Position numbers and translations under genes: made by a program
The notes under the pieces: model-generated
The model's input: only the letters and a program-made list of their open reading frames with translations
What the model was told of the DNA's origin: nothing
Database searches by the model: none
Assembly (NCBI GenBank): GCA_024636425.1
Contig: JAGXHB010000113.1
Coordinates: 1 to 10,873 of the forward strand
Source of the DNA: Roseobacter sp.
GTDB taxonomy: Bacteria > Pseudomonadota > Alphaproteobacteria > Rhodobacterales > Rhodobacteraceae
DNA length: 10,873 bases
Direction: 5' to 3'
In this document: positions 1-7,625 of the stretch, one piece after another
Layout of the letters: each line of letters opens with the position of its first letter
How positions within the stretch are numbered: position 1 is the first letter of the stretch

Positions 1-1
1 G

Positions 2-337
2 ATCCCGTCTGCGCATACCAGCAACACCCCAGAAACACTGGCACGGTGGCTGTCGCCTTTCCGCAAGAAACATCTGCCCGATTTCCCTCTCGGGACAGAC
101 TTTGACGCAGTTGAACAAACCCTGTTACCGGCGCTGGCCAAGCTGGCGGACGCCGCCAAGCGCAAGCCGCAGGTGGCCGCGCTGATCTGGGCATCGGTGT
201 TTGCGCCAAGGCATCCCGACGAAAGCAAGGCCATGCTCCGGATGGGATACGAAGCCGAAAGCACATTGAACGAACCGCTGCAGTCTCGGGCGCTTCGCGG
301 TGCATTGCGTAAATCTGCGATAGAAAGCCGTGATTGA
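2..337 (+). CDS. C-terminal part of an unrecognised protein (5' end outside window)
   Basis: An open frame runs from the first bases of the window to a TGA at 335-337, giving 111 residues with no start codon needed inside the window. Codon use is GC-rich and alanine/leucine/lysine-rich, as in a real gene of this genome. The visible part is soluble and helical-looking: a Trp-Leu-Ser-Pro stretch near residue 17, an Ala/Lys-rich helix around residues 45-60, and an Arg/Lys-rich tail ending in SRD. There is no membrane segment and no motif I can name. Its stop lies about 225 bases before the 3' end of the convergent carboxypeptidase pseudogene. I do not recognise the family, and the N-terminal part that might identify it is missing. 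Confidence 0.5.
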   Translation: MPSAHTSNTPETLARWLSPFRKKHLPDFPLGTDFDAVEQTLLPALAKLADAAKRKPQVAALIWASVFAPRHPDESKAMLRMGYEAESTLNEPLQSRALRGALRKSAIESRD

Positions 338-562
338 CTGAAACTGGCCACTGCTGACCCGTCCACTTTTCGCTTTGGGTGATGAACCTCAAAAAATGAA
401 ACAATCCCCTGATCCAAGGGACAATCGGGATGAGCGTGCCACCGATACGCGATCTGGCGACGGTGGACCGAATGCTTAACAACCGGGGTGGTTTCTCGGC
501 TAGAATGGTTGATCGCGCTAAAACCGGACCCCGACACAAGCCAGGGTTTTCCGTCAGTTGAT

Positions 563-1890
563 CTACGCCGCGAATTTTGACCCCAGATATGCCAGATAAG
601 GCCCCGTGTCGTTCGGTTTCATGCCCAACTGGTCCACGATCCCAGCCCGGGATCTGGAGCGGCCATGTTGCCAGACGGCGTCACCCAAGGCGGCGCGCAA
701 GGGGGCTGTATCAGCACGGTCCAGTGCTGCGCGAATGTCGGCGCGCGTATCGTCAAAATGTGTCATGAGCTGCGCGGCGGTTGCGTTGCCGATCGTGTAG
801 GTCGGGAAGGAACCGATATAGCCTGACGACCAGTGCACATCCTGTAGACACCCATTGGCATCATCTGCGATCTCTACGCCAAGGTCATCACGCATGGCGT
901 CGCGCCAGACATGGGGGATGTCAGCGACAGCAAGCGACCCGTCCATCAACGCCATCTCCATCCTGACGCGCAGCATGATGTGCAGATCATAAGTCAGCTC
1001 ATCGGCCTCGACGCGGATCGGTCCGGGCTCGACCCGGTTGATAGCGGCGACAAACTCGGCCTCGGTCACGTTGGTAAGCTGGTCGCGGAAGGTATCGCGC
1101 AGCCGGGGAAAATGAGCGGCCCAGAAAGCGGGGCTGCGACCGACATGGTTTTCCAGCAACCGTGACTGGCTTTCATGCATGCCAAAGCTTGTGCCCCCAC
1201 GGCGTAGAGCCCGATCATATTGGTGGCAAAAGGCCCACGCGTATGGGTTGGTGCAATGCCTTGCTCATAAAGGGCATGGCCGACTTCGTGGATGGTGCCA
1301 AAGATCGACATGGGCAGATAGCCCCGTGGCCAACGCGACGTGATGCGCACATCGTTCCGCGTGAAACTGACTTCGAAAGGGTGCGCCGCAGTATCAAGAC
1401 GCCCCCGGTCAAAATCATACCCAAGGGCGCGGGCTGTCTCGCGCGCGAAACGGTGCTGAAGCTCTGGTGGATAGTCCCGATACAGGAAATCCGTGCGTGG
1501 ACGAGGTTGACCCTTCGCCTTGTCCAGAACGGGCAGAATGCCTTTGCGCAAGTCATCAAAGAAGGTGGCAATACTGGCCGCTGTCTCGCCGGGCTCGAAT
1601 ATCTGGACCATGGGATCATAGGGATGGCCGTCATAGCCAAGCGCCTCGGCCTTCTCGCGAGCCAATGCCACGACTTTCTCAAGATGCGGTTTGAAGATCG
1701 AGAAGTCCGACGCTTGTCGGGCTGCGGCCCAGGCGGCCCCGGCGATCGTTGCATGTTCCGCCTGTGCGCGCAGAAGATCAGCGGGTAGACGGGCATGATG
1801 CCGGATCGCCTCGTTCACCGCGGTGGCGGCCTCCGCATCCTCGGCCGCTAAATTTATATGAAGCGCGCCATTTTGCCTGAAGTGCGCCAT
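563..1890 (-). pseudogene. M32 carboxypeptidase (carboxypeptidase Taq family), 5'-truncated and frameshifted
   Basis: Intact M32 enzymes are zinc metallocarboxypeptidases of about 490-500 residues that trim C-terminal residues from peptides in the cytoplasm. Here two overlapping minus-strand frames share the homology. The upstream frame (1890 down to 1066) carries the zinc motif HEVGH (bases 1276-1290, residues 201-205), followed by ALYEQG. The downstream frame (1180 down to 563) begins MHESQSR, the conserved M32 motif with the third metal ligand, then has NHVGRS, DELTYDLHI and FPTYTIGN, all family hallmarks. The frames meet at about 1176-1183. One extra G on the minus strand would read ALGMHESQSR continuously, so this is a single-base deletion or a sequencing error. 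Independently, about 70-80 N-terminal residues are missing: the first residues match the region just before the LPADLL helix, and the ATG at 1888-1890 lies in repeat-like DNA. Two independent lesions make a dead gene likely. Confidence 0.85.
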
Positions 1891-1900
1891 ATGTAAATTT
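1849..1900. repeat. AT-rich inverted ends enclosing two 12-bp direct repeats; possible mobile-element scar
   Basis: GAAGCGCGCCAT (1860-1871) and GAAGTGCGCCAT (1879-1890) are direct repeats with one mismatch and a 19-bp period. They are flanked by AAATTTATAT (1850-1859) and ATATGTAAATTT (1889-1900), which are imperfect inverted copies of each other. The element sits exactly where homology to the M32 carboxypeptidase stops, so it probably marks the DNA exchange that removed the gene's 5' end. Repeated GGCGC-type units near a terminus occur in some insertion-sequence ends (IS21-like, for example), but no transposase is present and the identity is a guess. Confidence 0.4.
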
Positions 1901-2033
1901 GATTGATAACGGCGGTCATGGTTTGCCCGGTTTCGATGGCGTGGCTGGGCGGGCCGGAAATCTGAGGGTTCTCCTTCAGGTGTCTTTTGATATGAAAGCT
2001 CCGAATTAGCGGTGACTTTCTGACGTTTCTTAC

Positions 2034-2196
2034 AAATACATACTAATTAACTATTTCACATACTGGCTTTAGGTCTATATAACCCTATAGTATTGAGTGT
2101 GGCTGGACGACTTAGGTGCTGCCACGCAATGATTCTATATTTGGTTCTTTGCACGGTTCGGCCGTGCGATATGCATAGATTTAGAGGGCAACTTCG
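2034..2196 (+). promoter_or_regulatory. AT-rich promoter/operator region upstream of the repeat-protein gene
   Basis: The 296 bases between the repeat scar and the GTG at 2197 hold no gene. The AT-rich part contains AAATACATACTAA (2034-2046), a second ACATACT (2058-2064) exactly 20 bp after the first (2038-2044), and the palindrome CTATATAACCCTATAG (2075-2090), whose TATAAC/TATAGT could serve as a -10 element. The same 13-mer followed by CTATAT...CTATAG recurs at 10207-10269 with nearly the same spacing. An AGAGGG ribosome-binding site (2183-2188) lies 8 bases before the GTG. I see no convincing sigma-70 -35 box. The regulator is unknown. Confidence 0.45.
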
Positions 2197-3861
2197 GTGG
2201 CGGCAAAGACAGGACGGCATAAACTGGTTGAGCATCAGGGGGAGGCGTCTGCTTCATCTGCTGTAGGTGGTGCGCCCAATCCGGATCGCCATGGCCCAGC
2301 ATCCGTCCTTAATGGGGCATCCGCCAGCGCCATTGGTATGGGTCTGGCCATGCAAGGTGGCGCGACCGAAGTTCTCGCTGAAGGGGTCGGCGACGCTGTA
2401 GTCGATGATGCAGCGGACACAGACCAACAGGAAACTGCGGACCGCGAACCAGAAGTGCTGCCGGAGCAGAGCTCAACCGAGACTCCTTTCGACGGCCCCC
2501 CCGTAGATACGACTGAGGTAGTGCCAGAAGAAGCCGAAGAACTGGCCTTCGCACCCGAGGGTGCTGCGCTGGGGCCGGTTTCTGCGGCGGGTCGTACCTC
2601 GGAGATTGAAGACGCCGGTACCTCTGCGGAGATCATGGCGACGATGCTGGCAGATGACGAGGCCGGCGAGATCGAACAGTTGCGCAAAGACGAAACTGTA
2701 CAGCCCGAGGTCACACTTCCCTTTGAAGACGCTGATGACAGCGAAACAGAGGGCCCGCTTGATCCCATTCTTGATCCGGTCATCGGCGATGACGGTGTCG
2801 TCGATAATGTGCTCGACACCTTGCTGGGTGAGGGTGGCGTTCTTGACGGTCTGCTGGGTGAAGACGGCATTCTTGATGATGTTCTCGGCGGCCTGATTGG
2901 TGATGATGGTATCATCGACCTGACCGGGCTGGAAAATTTGATGGGCGAAGACGGTTATCTGGGCGGTGCGATCAATGTGATACTGGGGGACGAAGGTCTT
3001 CTGGCGGATATCCTTGGGGAAGGTGGCCTTGCCGATGACCTGCTTGAGCCGCTTGTCAGCGATGGTGGTGTGCTCGACAGCTTGCTAAGCCCTGTCCTTG
3101 GTGGCGGTGCCGTGGATGATCTGCTGGGCGAGGGCAGCGTTGTGCCCGGAGCCGTGGAGGATCTTTTTGGAGATGACGGCTTAGTTGACGAGATCATCGG
3201 TGACGTTCCGATTGTTGGCGACATGCTTGGGCCGGATGGCTTGCTCGGGTCGGTGCTTGGTGAAGGCAGTGCCCTTGGCGGGTTGCTTGGTCTTGGTTCG
3301 GATGACGCCGCGCAGGACTCCGATCCACTGGAAGCAGATGAAACCGCTGAAGATGATGGTTTCCTGAATGACCTGCTTGGCATCGGCGCAACCACGGATG
3401 ACGTGACGGACGTGGTGGCCGACATCGGGGGCGGAGTGTCTTTCGATGCGGTCGATGATCTGATGTCTGGCCTGCTGAGTGACGAGGATACCTTTGGCGT
3501 CGACGTTCCGGACTCGTCCTCGGGCGGGCTTGATGACCTTTATGCCGGTCTTGTTGGCGAAAACAGCCTCACAGGCTCACTGGTCGGAGAAGGCCTTCTT
3601 GGCAGCACCACTGATCCTCTTCTGGCCGACGACGAAATTGATAACCTTCTGAGCGAAATTCTTGGTCCTTCCAGTTCTGATGTCACCGGCGGTGGCGATC
3701 TGTTCGACGCCTTGTTCGAGGATGACAGTACGGGCGAGACAGATCAGGTGGGCGGCTTGCTTGGCGATGTGAGCGGCTTGGCCGACGGCGTGTTGAGCGG
3801 ATTGGATGCAGACGGATCACTGCTGGATGGCTTGCTCTCCGGCGATGACGATAACGTCTGA
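2197..3861 (+). CDS. Highly acidic Gly/Asp/Leu repeat protein, probable T1SS-exported surface protein
   Basis: This 554-residue protein starts at GTG 2197, the only start after an in-frame TAG at 2182 and preceded by AGAGGG. There is no Sec signal peptide or membrane helix. Residues 1-165 are low-complexity and acidic (Glu/Asp/Ala/Thr/Pro). Residues 188-367 are degenerate repeats of mostly 10 or 14 residues with the pattern hydrophobic-G-[ED]-[DG]-G-hh-D-x-hydrophobic. A second, looser set of LLG/LVGEG units occupies residues 375-554, ending GLLSGDDDNV. After Lys164 I find no Lys, Arg or His in 390 residues, and no Cys or Trp anywhere. Lack of a Sec signal, Asp/Gly richness and location directly before a TolC-ABC-HlyD set indicate a T1SS substrate. 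However, GGxGxDxUx RTX nonapeptides are absent. It may be an adhesin, biofilm-matrix or calcium-responsive surface polymer, in the spirit of BapA of Paracoccus. The function is inferred from context only. Confidence 0.8.
   Translation: MAAKTGRHKLVEHQGEASASSAVGGAPNPDRHGPASVLNGASASAIGMGLAMQGGATEVLAEGVGDAVVDDAADTDQQETADREPEVLPEQSSTETPFDGPPVDTTEVVPEEAEELAFAPEGAALGPVSAAGRTSEIEDAGTSAEIMATMLADDEAGEIEQLRKDETVQPEVTLPFEDADDSETEGPLDPILDPVIGDDGVVDNVLDTLLGEGGVLDGLLGEDGILDDVLGGLIGDDGIIDLTGLENLMGEDGYLGGAINVILGDEGLLADILGEGGLADDLLEPLVSDGGVLDSLLSPVLGGGAVDDLLGEGSVVPGAVEDLFGDDGLVDEIIGDVPIVGDMLGPDGLLGSVLGEGSALGGLLGLGSDDAAQDSDPLEADETAEDDGFLNDLLGIGATTDDVTDVVADIGGGVSFDAVDDLMSGLLSDEDTFGVDVPDSSSGGLDDLYAGLVGENSLTGSLVGEGLLGSTTDPLLADDEIDNLLSEILGPSSSDVTGGGDLFDALFEDDSTGETDQVGGLLGDVSGLADGVLSGLDADGSLLDGLLSGDDDNV
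2758..3297 (+). repeat. Tandem degenerate 10/14-residue coding repeats within the acidic protein
   Basis: Codons 188-367 encode about thirteen successive units opening with [LVIMF]-G-[ED]-[DEG]-G, for example LGEGGVLDGL (10 residues) and LGEDGILDDVLGGL (14 residues). Units alternate irregularly between about 10 and 14 residues, so the longer form looks like the short one plus four. The DNA copies have diverged (GGTGAAGACGG, GGTGATGATGG, GGCGAAGACGG), so the array is old and selected at protein level rather than a recent expansion. Periodic hydrophobic positions separated by GD-rich turns suggest a stacked solenoid or beta-roll with acidic turns. Confidence 0.75.
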
Positions 3862-4006
3862 AATTCTGCGCTCTAGGGTTGCAAACACTCGAAAGATAAA
3901 TGAATAGTATCTTATGGCTCTATTTTAGGGCATGGTAGCTTAACTAGTTCTTTTGGATAGTAAGTAACTGAACTTCCTATCTAATGGTCGATTTTGATTG
4001 AATGGC

Positions 4007-4020
4007 ATGATGTGAATCAT
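4007..4020. promoter_or_regulatory. FNR/CRP-like palindrome ATGAT-N4-ATCAT upstream of the TolC-like gene
   Basis: The 14-bp perfect palindrome ATGATGTGAATCAT lies 62 bases before the preferred GTG at 4083, in the 221-bp AT-rich gap between the repeat-protein gene and the channel gene. Its geometry (5-4-5) matches FNR/CRP-superfamily operators (TTGAT-N4-ATCAA), with the outermost bases A/T instead of T/A. The gap is long enough for its own promoter, so the export genes may be expressed separately from their cargo. A single palindrome in 200 bases is only weak evidence, and the rest of this gap shows no clear terminator. Confidence 0.25.
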
Positions 4021-4082
4021 TGAGGCGTACTTTCCTTGGAATTTGGAGAATCCCTCAGGTTGTTTGGTAAAAGGTGAGTGCT

Positions 4083-5462
4083 GTGGCATGGTATCGGACA
4101 GTTGAGACATCGACCCGCCAAGCGGGCGATACAGCCAGTCCCGCGCAGCCGTGCTCTCTACGCTCCCTTTCAGTTCGTTTTTCCCGTCGTACATTTCGCT
4201 GGACCCAAGACGCCTTCCGGCGCGCACGTGGTTTTGCTGTAGCGTCCCTTTTGGTCCTTCTCGCAGCACAGTCGGCGTATGCCCAGATGTCCCTGTACGA
4301 GGCTGCTGTACTGGCGACGAACAGCGACCCTGGGGTTGAAGCTTTGCGGCAGCAGGTCGCGATCCGGACGGTGGACATAGAAGCGGCGCGGGACGCCTAT
4401 TTCCCCTCGATCAGCCTGTCCGGAGAAAGTGGCACGACCGATGGGGACGGGCCCGGTGTGGTTCTGAGTGTTACGCAATTATTGTTCGACTGGGGTCAGA
4501 CGCGTGCCGAGATTGCTCAGGCGTCTCAGGTCCGGGTGATGGCGGTTTCAGATCTGAAGATGGCGGTTGAGGAGCTGACCTTTGAGATCGCGGGATTTTT
4601 CCTTGATGTCGAGGTTCTGGACCGAAAGATCAGCTATACGCGCGACTACATGCAATTTGCCCGTCGCCTTGCGGGTCAGACACAGGACCGGGCCTCTGGC
4701 GGGTTCGGTGACAACAGCGAGGTTGCGCGCGCCCGGTTGGAAATCGCCCGGGCTGATGAACAGATGGCCCAGTTGCTGGCGAACCGTCAGATCGCACTGT
4801 CCCAGATTGGCTACCTTGTCGGCCAGCCCGTACCGCAAGTCATGTCGCCGCCAGCGATCGGGTTTGCGCGCATGTACGGTAGCGTCGATAAAATCCGCGC
4901 AGCGATCCGCATCGCGCCTGCATATGTGTCGGCGCGGGCCTCCGTGGCCGAAGCTGAAGCCGGAATAGCCACCGCGAAGGCGCGCCGGTACCCGACGCTC
5001 AACCTTCGGGCACAGGGGCGGACTGATCTGAATGGCGGCAACACGCAGACGGCTGTGGGGATCACGGCGGGCGTCGACCTCAATTCGCGCGGGTTTGGTC
5101 AACGCCAGATCCAAAGCGCGATGTTGGGGCTTGAAGGGGCCAAAGCGTCGCTGCGGGGTGTCGACCGGGAGCTTTTGAACACAACCGGCACCGCGCTGGA
5201 GCGCTTGCAGCTTCTGCGGCAAAGCGAGCTTTCCAAGGCACAGCAACTGGCTGAGTCGGAAAAGGTGCTGAGTTCCTATGAAGAGCAATTCGTTGCGGGC
5301 CAGCGCGAGATACTCGACCTGCTGACCACCGGCAGGGATCTTTACGATGCGCAGATCGACGAGATCGACACATATGACGACCGGAAAAGGACGGAATACG
5401 AGTCAGCCAAAGACCTTGGCGTTCTCGGCACGATGTTGTCGGCGGGGGTCGTTGGGCAATGA
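4083..5462 (+). CDS. TolC-family outer-membrane channel protein of a T1SS
   Basis: This is the outer-membrane exit duct of the secretion complex, a trimeric barrel plus periplasmic helical tunnel. From GTG 4083 it has 459 residues. GTG 4074 is also in frame, but AAGG at 4071-4074 is spaced correctly only for 4083. A signal peptide is clear but unusual: about 48 residues of Arg-rich leader precede the hydrophobic core (FAVASLLVLLAAQSAYA, numbered from the 4083 start about residues 51-67), with predicted cleavage before QMSLYEA. No start codon exists close to the core. The mature part is typical of OEP repeats: SLYEAAVLATNSDPGVEALRQQ, AYFPSISLSGESG, LLFDWGQTRAEI, and the second-half equivalents AEAEAGIATAKARRYPTLNL and EEQFVAGQREILDLLTTGRDLYDAQ. 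The stop is 27 bases before the ABC gene, so the two are co-transcribed. Length and motifs fit the TolC/LapE T1SS group. Confidence 0.9.
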   Translation: MAWYRTVETSTRQAGDTASPAQPCSLRSLSVRFSRRTFRWTQDAFRRARGFAVASLLVLLAAQSAYAQMSLYEAAVLATNSDPGVEALRQQVAIRTVDIEAARDAYFPSISLSGESGTTDGDGPGVVLSVTQLLFDWGQTRAEIAQASQVRVMAVSDLKMAVEELTFEIAGFFLDVEVLDRKISYTRDYMQFARRLAGQTQDRASGGFGDNSEVARARLEIARADEQMAQLLANRQIALSQIGYLVGQPVPQVMSPPAIGFARMYGSVDKIRAAIRIAPAYVSARASVAEAEAGIATAKARRYPTLNLRAQGRTDLNGGNTQTAVGITAGVDLNSRGFGQRQIQSAMLGLEGAKASLRGVDRELLNTTGTALERLQLLRQSELSKAQQLAESEKVLSSYEEQFVAGQREILDLLTTGRDLYDAQIDEIDTYDDRKRTEYESAKDLGVLGTMLSAGVVGQ

Positions 5463-5489
5463 TCTTCGTAGCAAGAAAGGACGTCCGAC

Positions 5490-7625
5490 ATGAGTGATCC
5501 GATCCCTTGTGACTCTCTCGTTCTCGGTCTTCTGGAGCTTTGCCGCCTTCAGGGAATTTCGACCTCCGCCACCCAGTTGACCGAAGGGTTGCCCCGGGAA
5601 AAAGGCACCCCCCTGACGGTGGATCTGGCCCCGATGGCGCTGCGCCGGGCCAACATGAGCTGCCGGACAACGCGCGAACCCTTGCGGTCCTTGCCGAGCC
5701 ACAGCTTTCCCGTGCTTGTCTTTCTGAAGGATGGGCGCACCATCATTCTGGAAGAATTGCTGGGGCGCCGTGCCAAGGTGGTCCTGCCTGAATCCGGCGG
5801 CGGCAAGGCTGCCTGGACGATCGAAGAACTGGAACGCCTGCAAGACGGCAAGGTGCTTATCTCCAAGCCGATCGACATCGTTTCCGACCGGCTGGACGGG
5901 CAAAGGGCGGGGCGCGGACACTGGCTGCTGGGGCCGGTCTGGGAGAACTGGCGCGTCTATCGCGATGTGATGATCGCCTCGATGGCGGCAAATGTTCTGG
6001 CTGTGGCCACCGCGCTATTCTCAATGCAGGTCTATGACCGGGTTGTCCCCAACAACGCCATCGACACGTTGTGGATTTTGGCAAGCGGCGTTGCGATTGC
6101 CATCGTGCTGGAACTGGTGCTGCGCCTGATGCGGTCGTCGCTGGTAGATGTGTCCGGACGTGACCTTGACCTGCGGCTGTCGGCGCAACTGTTCGACAAG
6201 GTGGCAAACATGAGGTTGGTCAATCAGCCGTCCTCAACCGGCGTATTCGCCAATCAGGTACGTGATTTTGGAACCGTACGGGAATTCTTTACCTCCAACA
6301 CGGTCACGGCCATCTGCGATCTGCCGTTCGTGTTCATCTTTATCGGGGTGATCTGGTTCATCGGCGGGCCGATTGCGCTGGTCGTGATTGCGGGGGTTGT
6401 GCTGACCATTCTGCCCGGTCTGCTGATGCAGAAGAAACTTGCCCGCGCCTCAAGGGAAAACACCCGCGAGGCCGCAGCCCTGAACGGGCTGTTGCTGGAG
6501 ACGATCTCGAACCTTGAAACAGTCAAGGCGGCCCGCGCAGAAGGCCGCCTGCAGCGCGCCCATGCGCAGCTGACTGCGACAATGGCCACGACCGCGATCA
6601 AGACCCGCAACATCACGACCTTCATGAACCAGCTTGTCAGCACGGTTCAGCGCCTTGCCTATGCGGGCATTGTGATCGTCGGCGTCTATCTGATCAGCAC
6701 AGGCGATCTGACGGTAGGGAGCCTGATCGCCTGCACGCTGTTATCCACCCGCACCATGTCCCCGATGGGGCAGGTGGCGGGCCTGCTGGCAAAATGGCAG
6801 CAGGTGCGCGCCGCGATGGAAGGTCTGGACCAGATCATGAAGTTGCCGGTCGAACGCCCCTCGGACCGAAGCTTTGTCCGTGCCACGGCACTGGACGGCA
6901 CGTATCATCTTCAGGATGTTGTCTTCCGCCACGATCCGCAGGCCCCGCCGGTTTTGGCCATTCCGGATCTGCGTATCAACGCAGGGGAACGGATTGCCAT
7001 GCTGGGGGGCAACGGGTCCGGCAAATCAACCCTGCTGCGCTTACTGGCGGGTCTGACAGACCCTCAGTCCGGCAGCGTCCTGATGGATAACCTGGCCCTC
7101 AGCCAGATTGATCCAATCGACCGACGCCGGCAGATCGGCTACCTGCCCCAAAGCGTGGCGTTGTTTCAGGGCACCCTGCGCGACAATCTGTTGCTGGATC
7201 ACGGCCTGCATACCGATGACGACCTGTTGACGGCGCTGGACGCCGTCGGCCTTGGGTCTTTCGTGCGCAAGCACGTGCGGGGGCTTGATCTGCAAATCCA
7301 GAGCAATGCAAATGTCTCCGGCGGGCAGCGACAGTCGATCGGACTGGCCCGCGTCCTGCTGCAAGATCCCCGCGTGGTGCTGCTGGATGAACCCACCTCC
7401 GCCTTTGACCATGTGACGGAAGCAAAAGTCATTGAGCATATGCAGCATTGGCTCAAGGGCCGCACAACGATCATCGCGACGCACAAACGCGAGTTGCTGG
7501 GCCTGACAGAGCGTGCGCTCGTGCTCAAGGACGGACGGATTGCGCGGGATGGTGATCTGATGCAGATCCTGAACTCTGCGCGGGCGAATTCGGCCCAGAA
7601 AAAGCCCGTGCAGGCCGTCAGATGA
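5490..7625 (+). CDS. T1SS permease/ATPase (LapB/HlyB-type ABC exporter)
   Basis: This 711-residue inner-membrane ABC half-transporter recognises the cargo and powers export. It starts at ATG 5490 after AAAGGA. Residues 1-130 form a C39-peptidase-like domain. The motif opening DSLVLGLLELCRLQG has Gly where the catalytic Cys would be expected, and the usual His region reads LPSHSFPVLVF, so it should bind substrate and not cleave it, as in LapB/HlyB-type transporters. The transmembrane domain spans about residues 155-420, with hydrophobic helices near 160-178, 193-212, 270-315 and 385-418. The nucleotide-binding domain is complete: Walker A GGNGSGKST (506-514), Q-loop Q554, signature VSGGQRQ (609-615, V instead of the usual L), Walker B VVLLDE with D633/E634, and H-loop His665. 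It overlaps the HlyD gene by four bases (ATGA), implying translational coupling. Confidence 0.95.
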   Translation: MSDPIPCDSLVLGLLELCRLQGISTSATQLTEGLPREKGTPLTVDLAPMALRRANMSCRTTREPLRSLPSHSFPVLVFLKDGRTIILEELLGRRAKVVLPESGGGKAAWTIEELERLQDGKVLISKPIDIVSDRLDGQRAGRGHWLLGPVWENWRVYRDVMIASMAANVLAVATALFSMQVYDRVVPNNAIDTLWILASGVAIAIVLELVLRLMRSSLVDVSGRDLDLRLSAQLFDKVANMRLVNQPSSTGVFANQVRDFGTVREFFTSNTVTAICDLPFVFIFIGVIWFIGGPIALVVIAGVVLTILPGLLMQKKLARASRENTREAAALNGLLLETISNLETVKAARAEGRLQRAHAQLTATMATTAIKTRNITTFMNQLVSTVQRLAYAGIVIVGVYLISTGDLTVGSLIACTLLSTRTMSPMGQVAGLLAKWQQVRAAMEGLDQIMKLPVERPSDRSFVRATALDGTYHLQDVVFRHDPQAPPVLAIPDLRINAGERIAMLGGNGSGKSTLLRLLAGLTDPQSGSVLMDNLALSQIDPIDRRRQIGYLPQSVALFQGTLRDNLLLDHGLHTDDDLLTALDAVGLGSFVRKHVRGLDLQIQSNANVSGGQRQSIGLARVLLQDPRVVLLDEPTSAFDHVTEAKVIEHMQHWLKGRTTIIATHKRELLGLTERALVLKDGRIARDGDLMQILNSARANSAQKKPVQAVR

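Noticed and set aside
430..561. Small 43-residue plus-strand frame and possible transposase remnant in the 338-562 gap
   Set aside because: There is no clear ribosome-binding site or recognisable family. The gap may be decayed mobile DNA, but I cannot support a feature.
1162..1788. 208-codon plus-strand frame over the carboxypeptidase remnant
   Set aside because: It is the complement of recognisable M32 coding sequence, with no domain of its own.
1860..1890. CRISPR-like short repeat array
   Set aside because: There are only two imperfect copies with a 7-bp interval, no spacers and no cas genes.
2235..3425. Long Ser/Pro-rich minus-strand frames opposite the repeat protein
   Set aside because: Ser/Pro-rich translation is the mirror of Gly/Asp/Leu repeat codons, so these are shadows, not genes.
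2758..3861. RTX calcium-binding toxin/adhesin repeats
   Set aside because: The GGxGxDxUx nonapeptide is absent. The Gly/Asp units follow a different hydrophobic-GE(D/G)G pattern.
4548..5921. Minus-strand frames opposite the TolC-like and ABC genes
   Set aside because: They overlap well-supported genes completely, and no family motif or ribosome-binding site is apparent.
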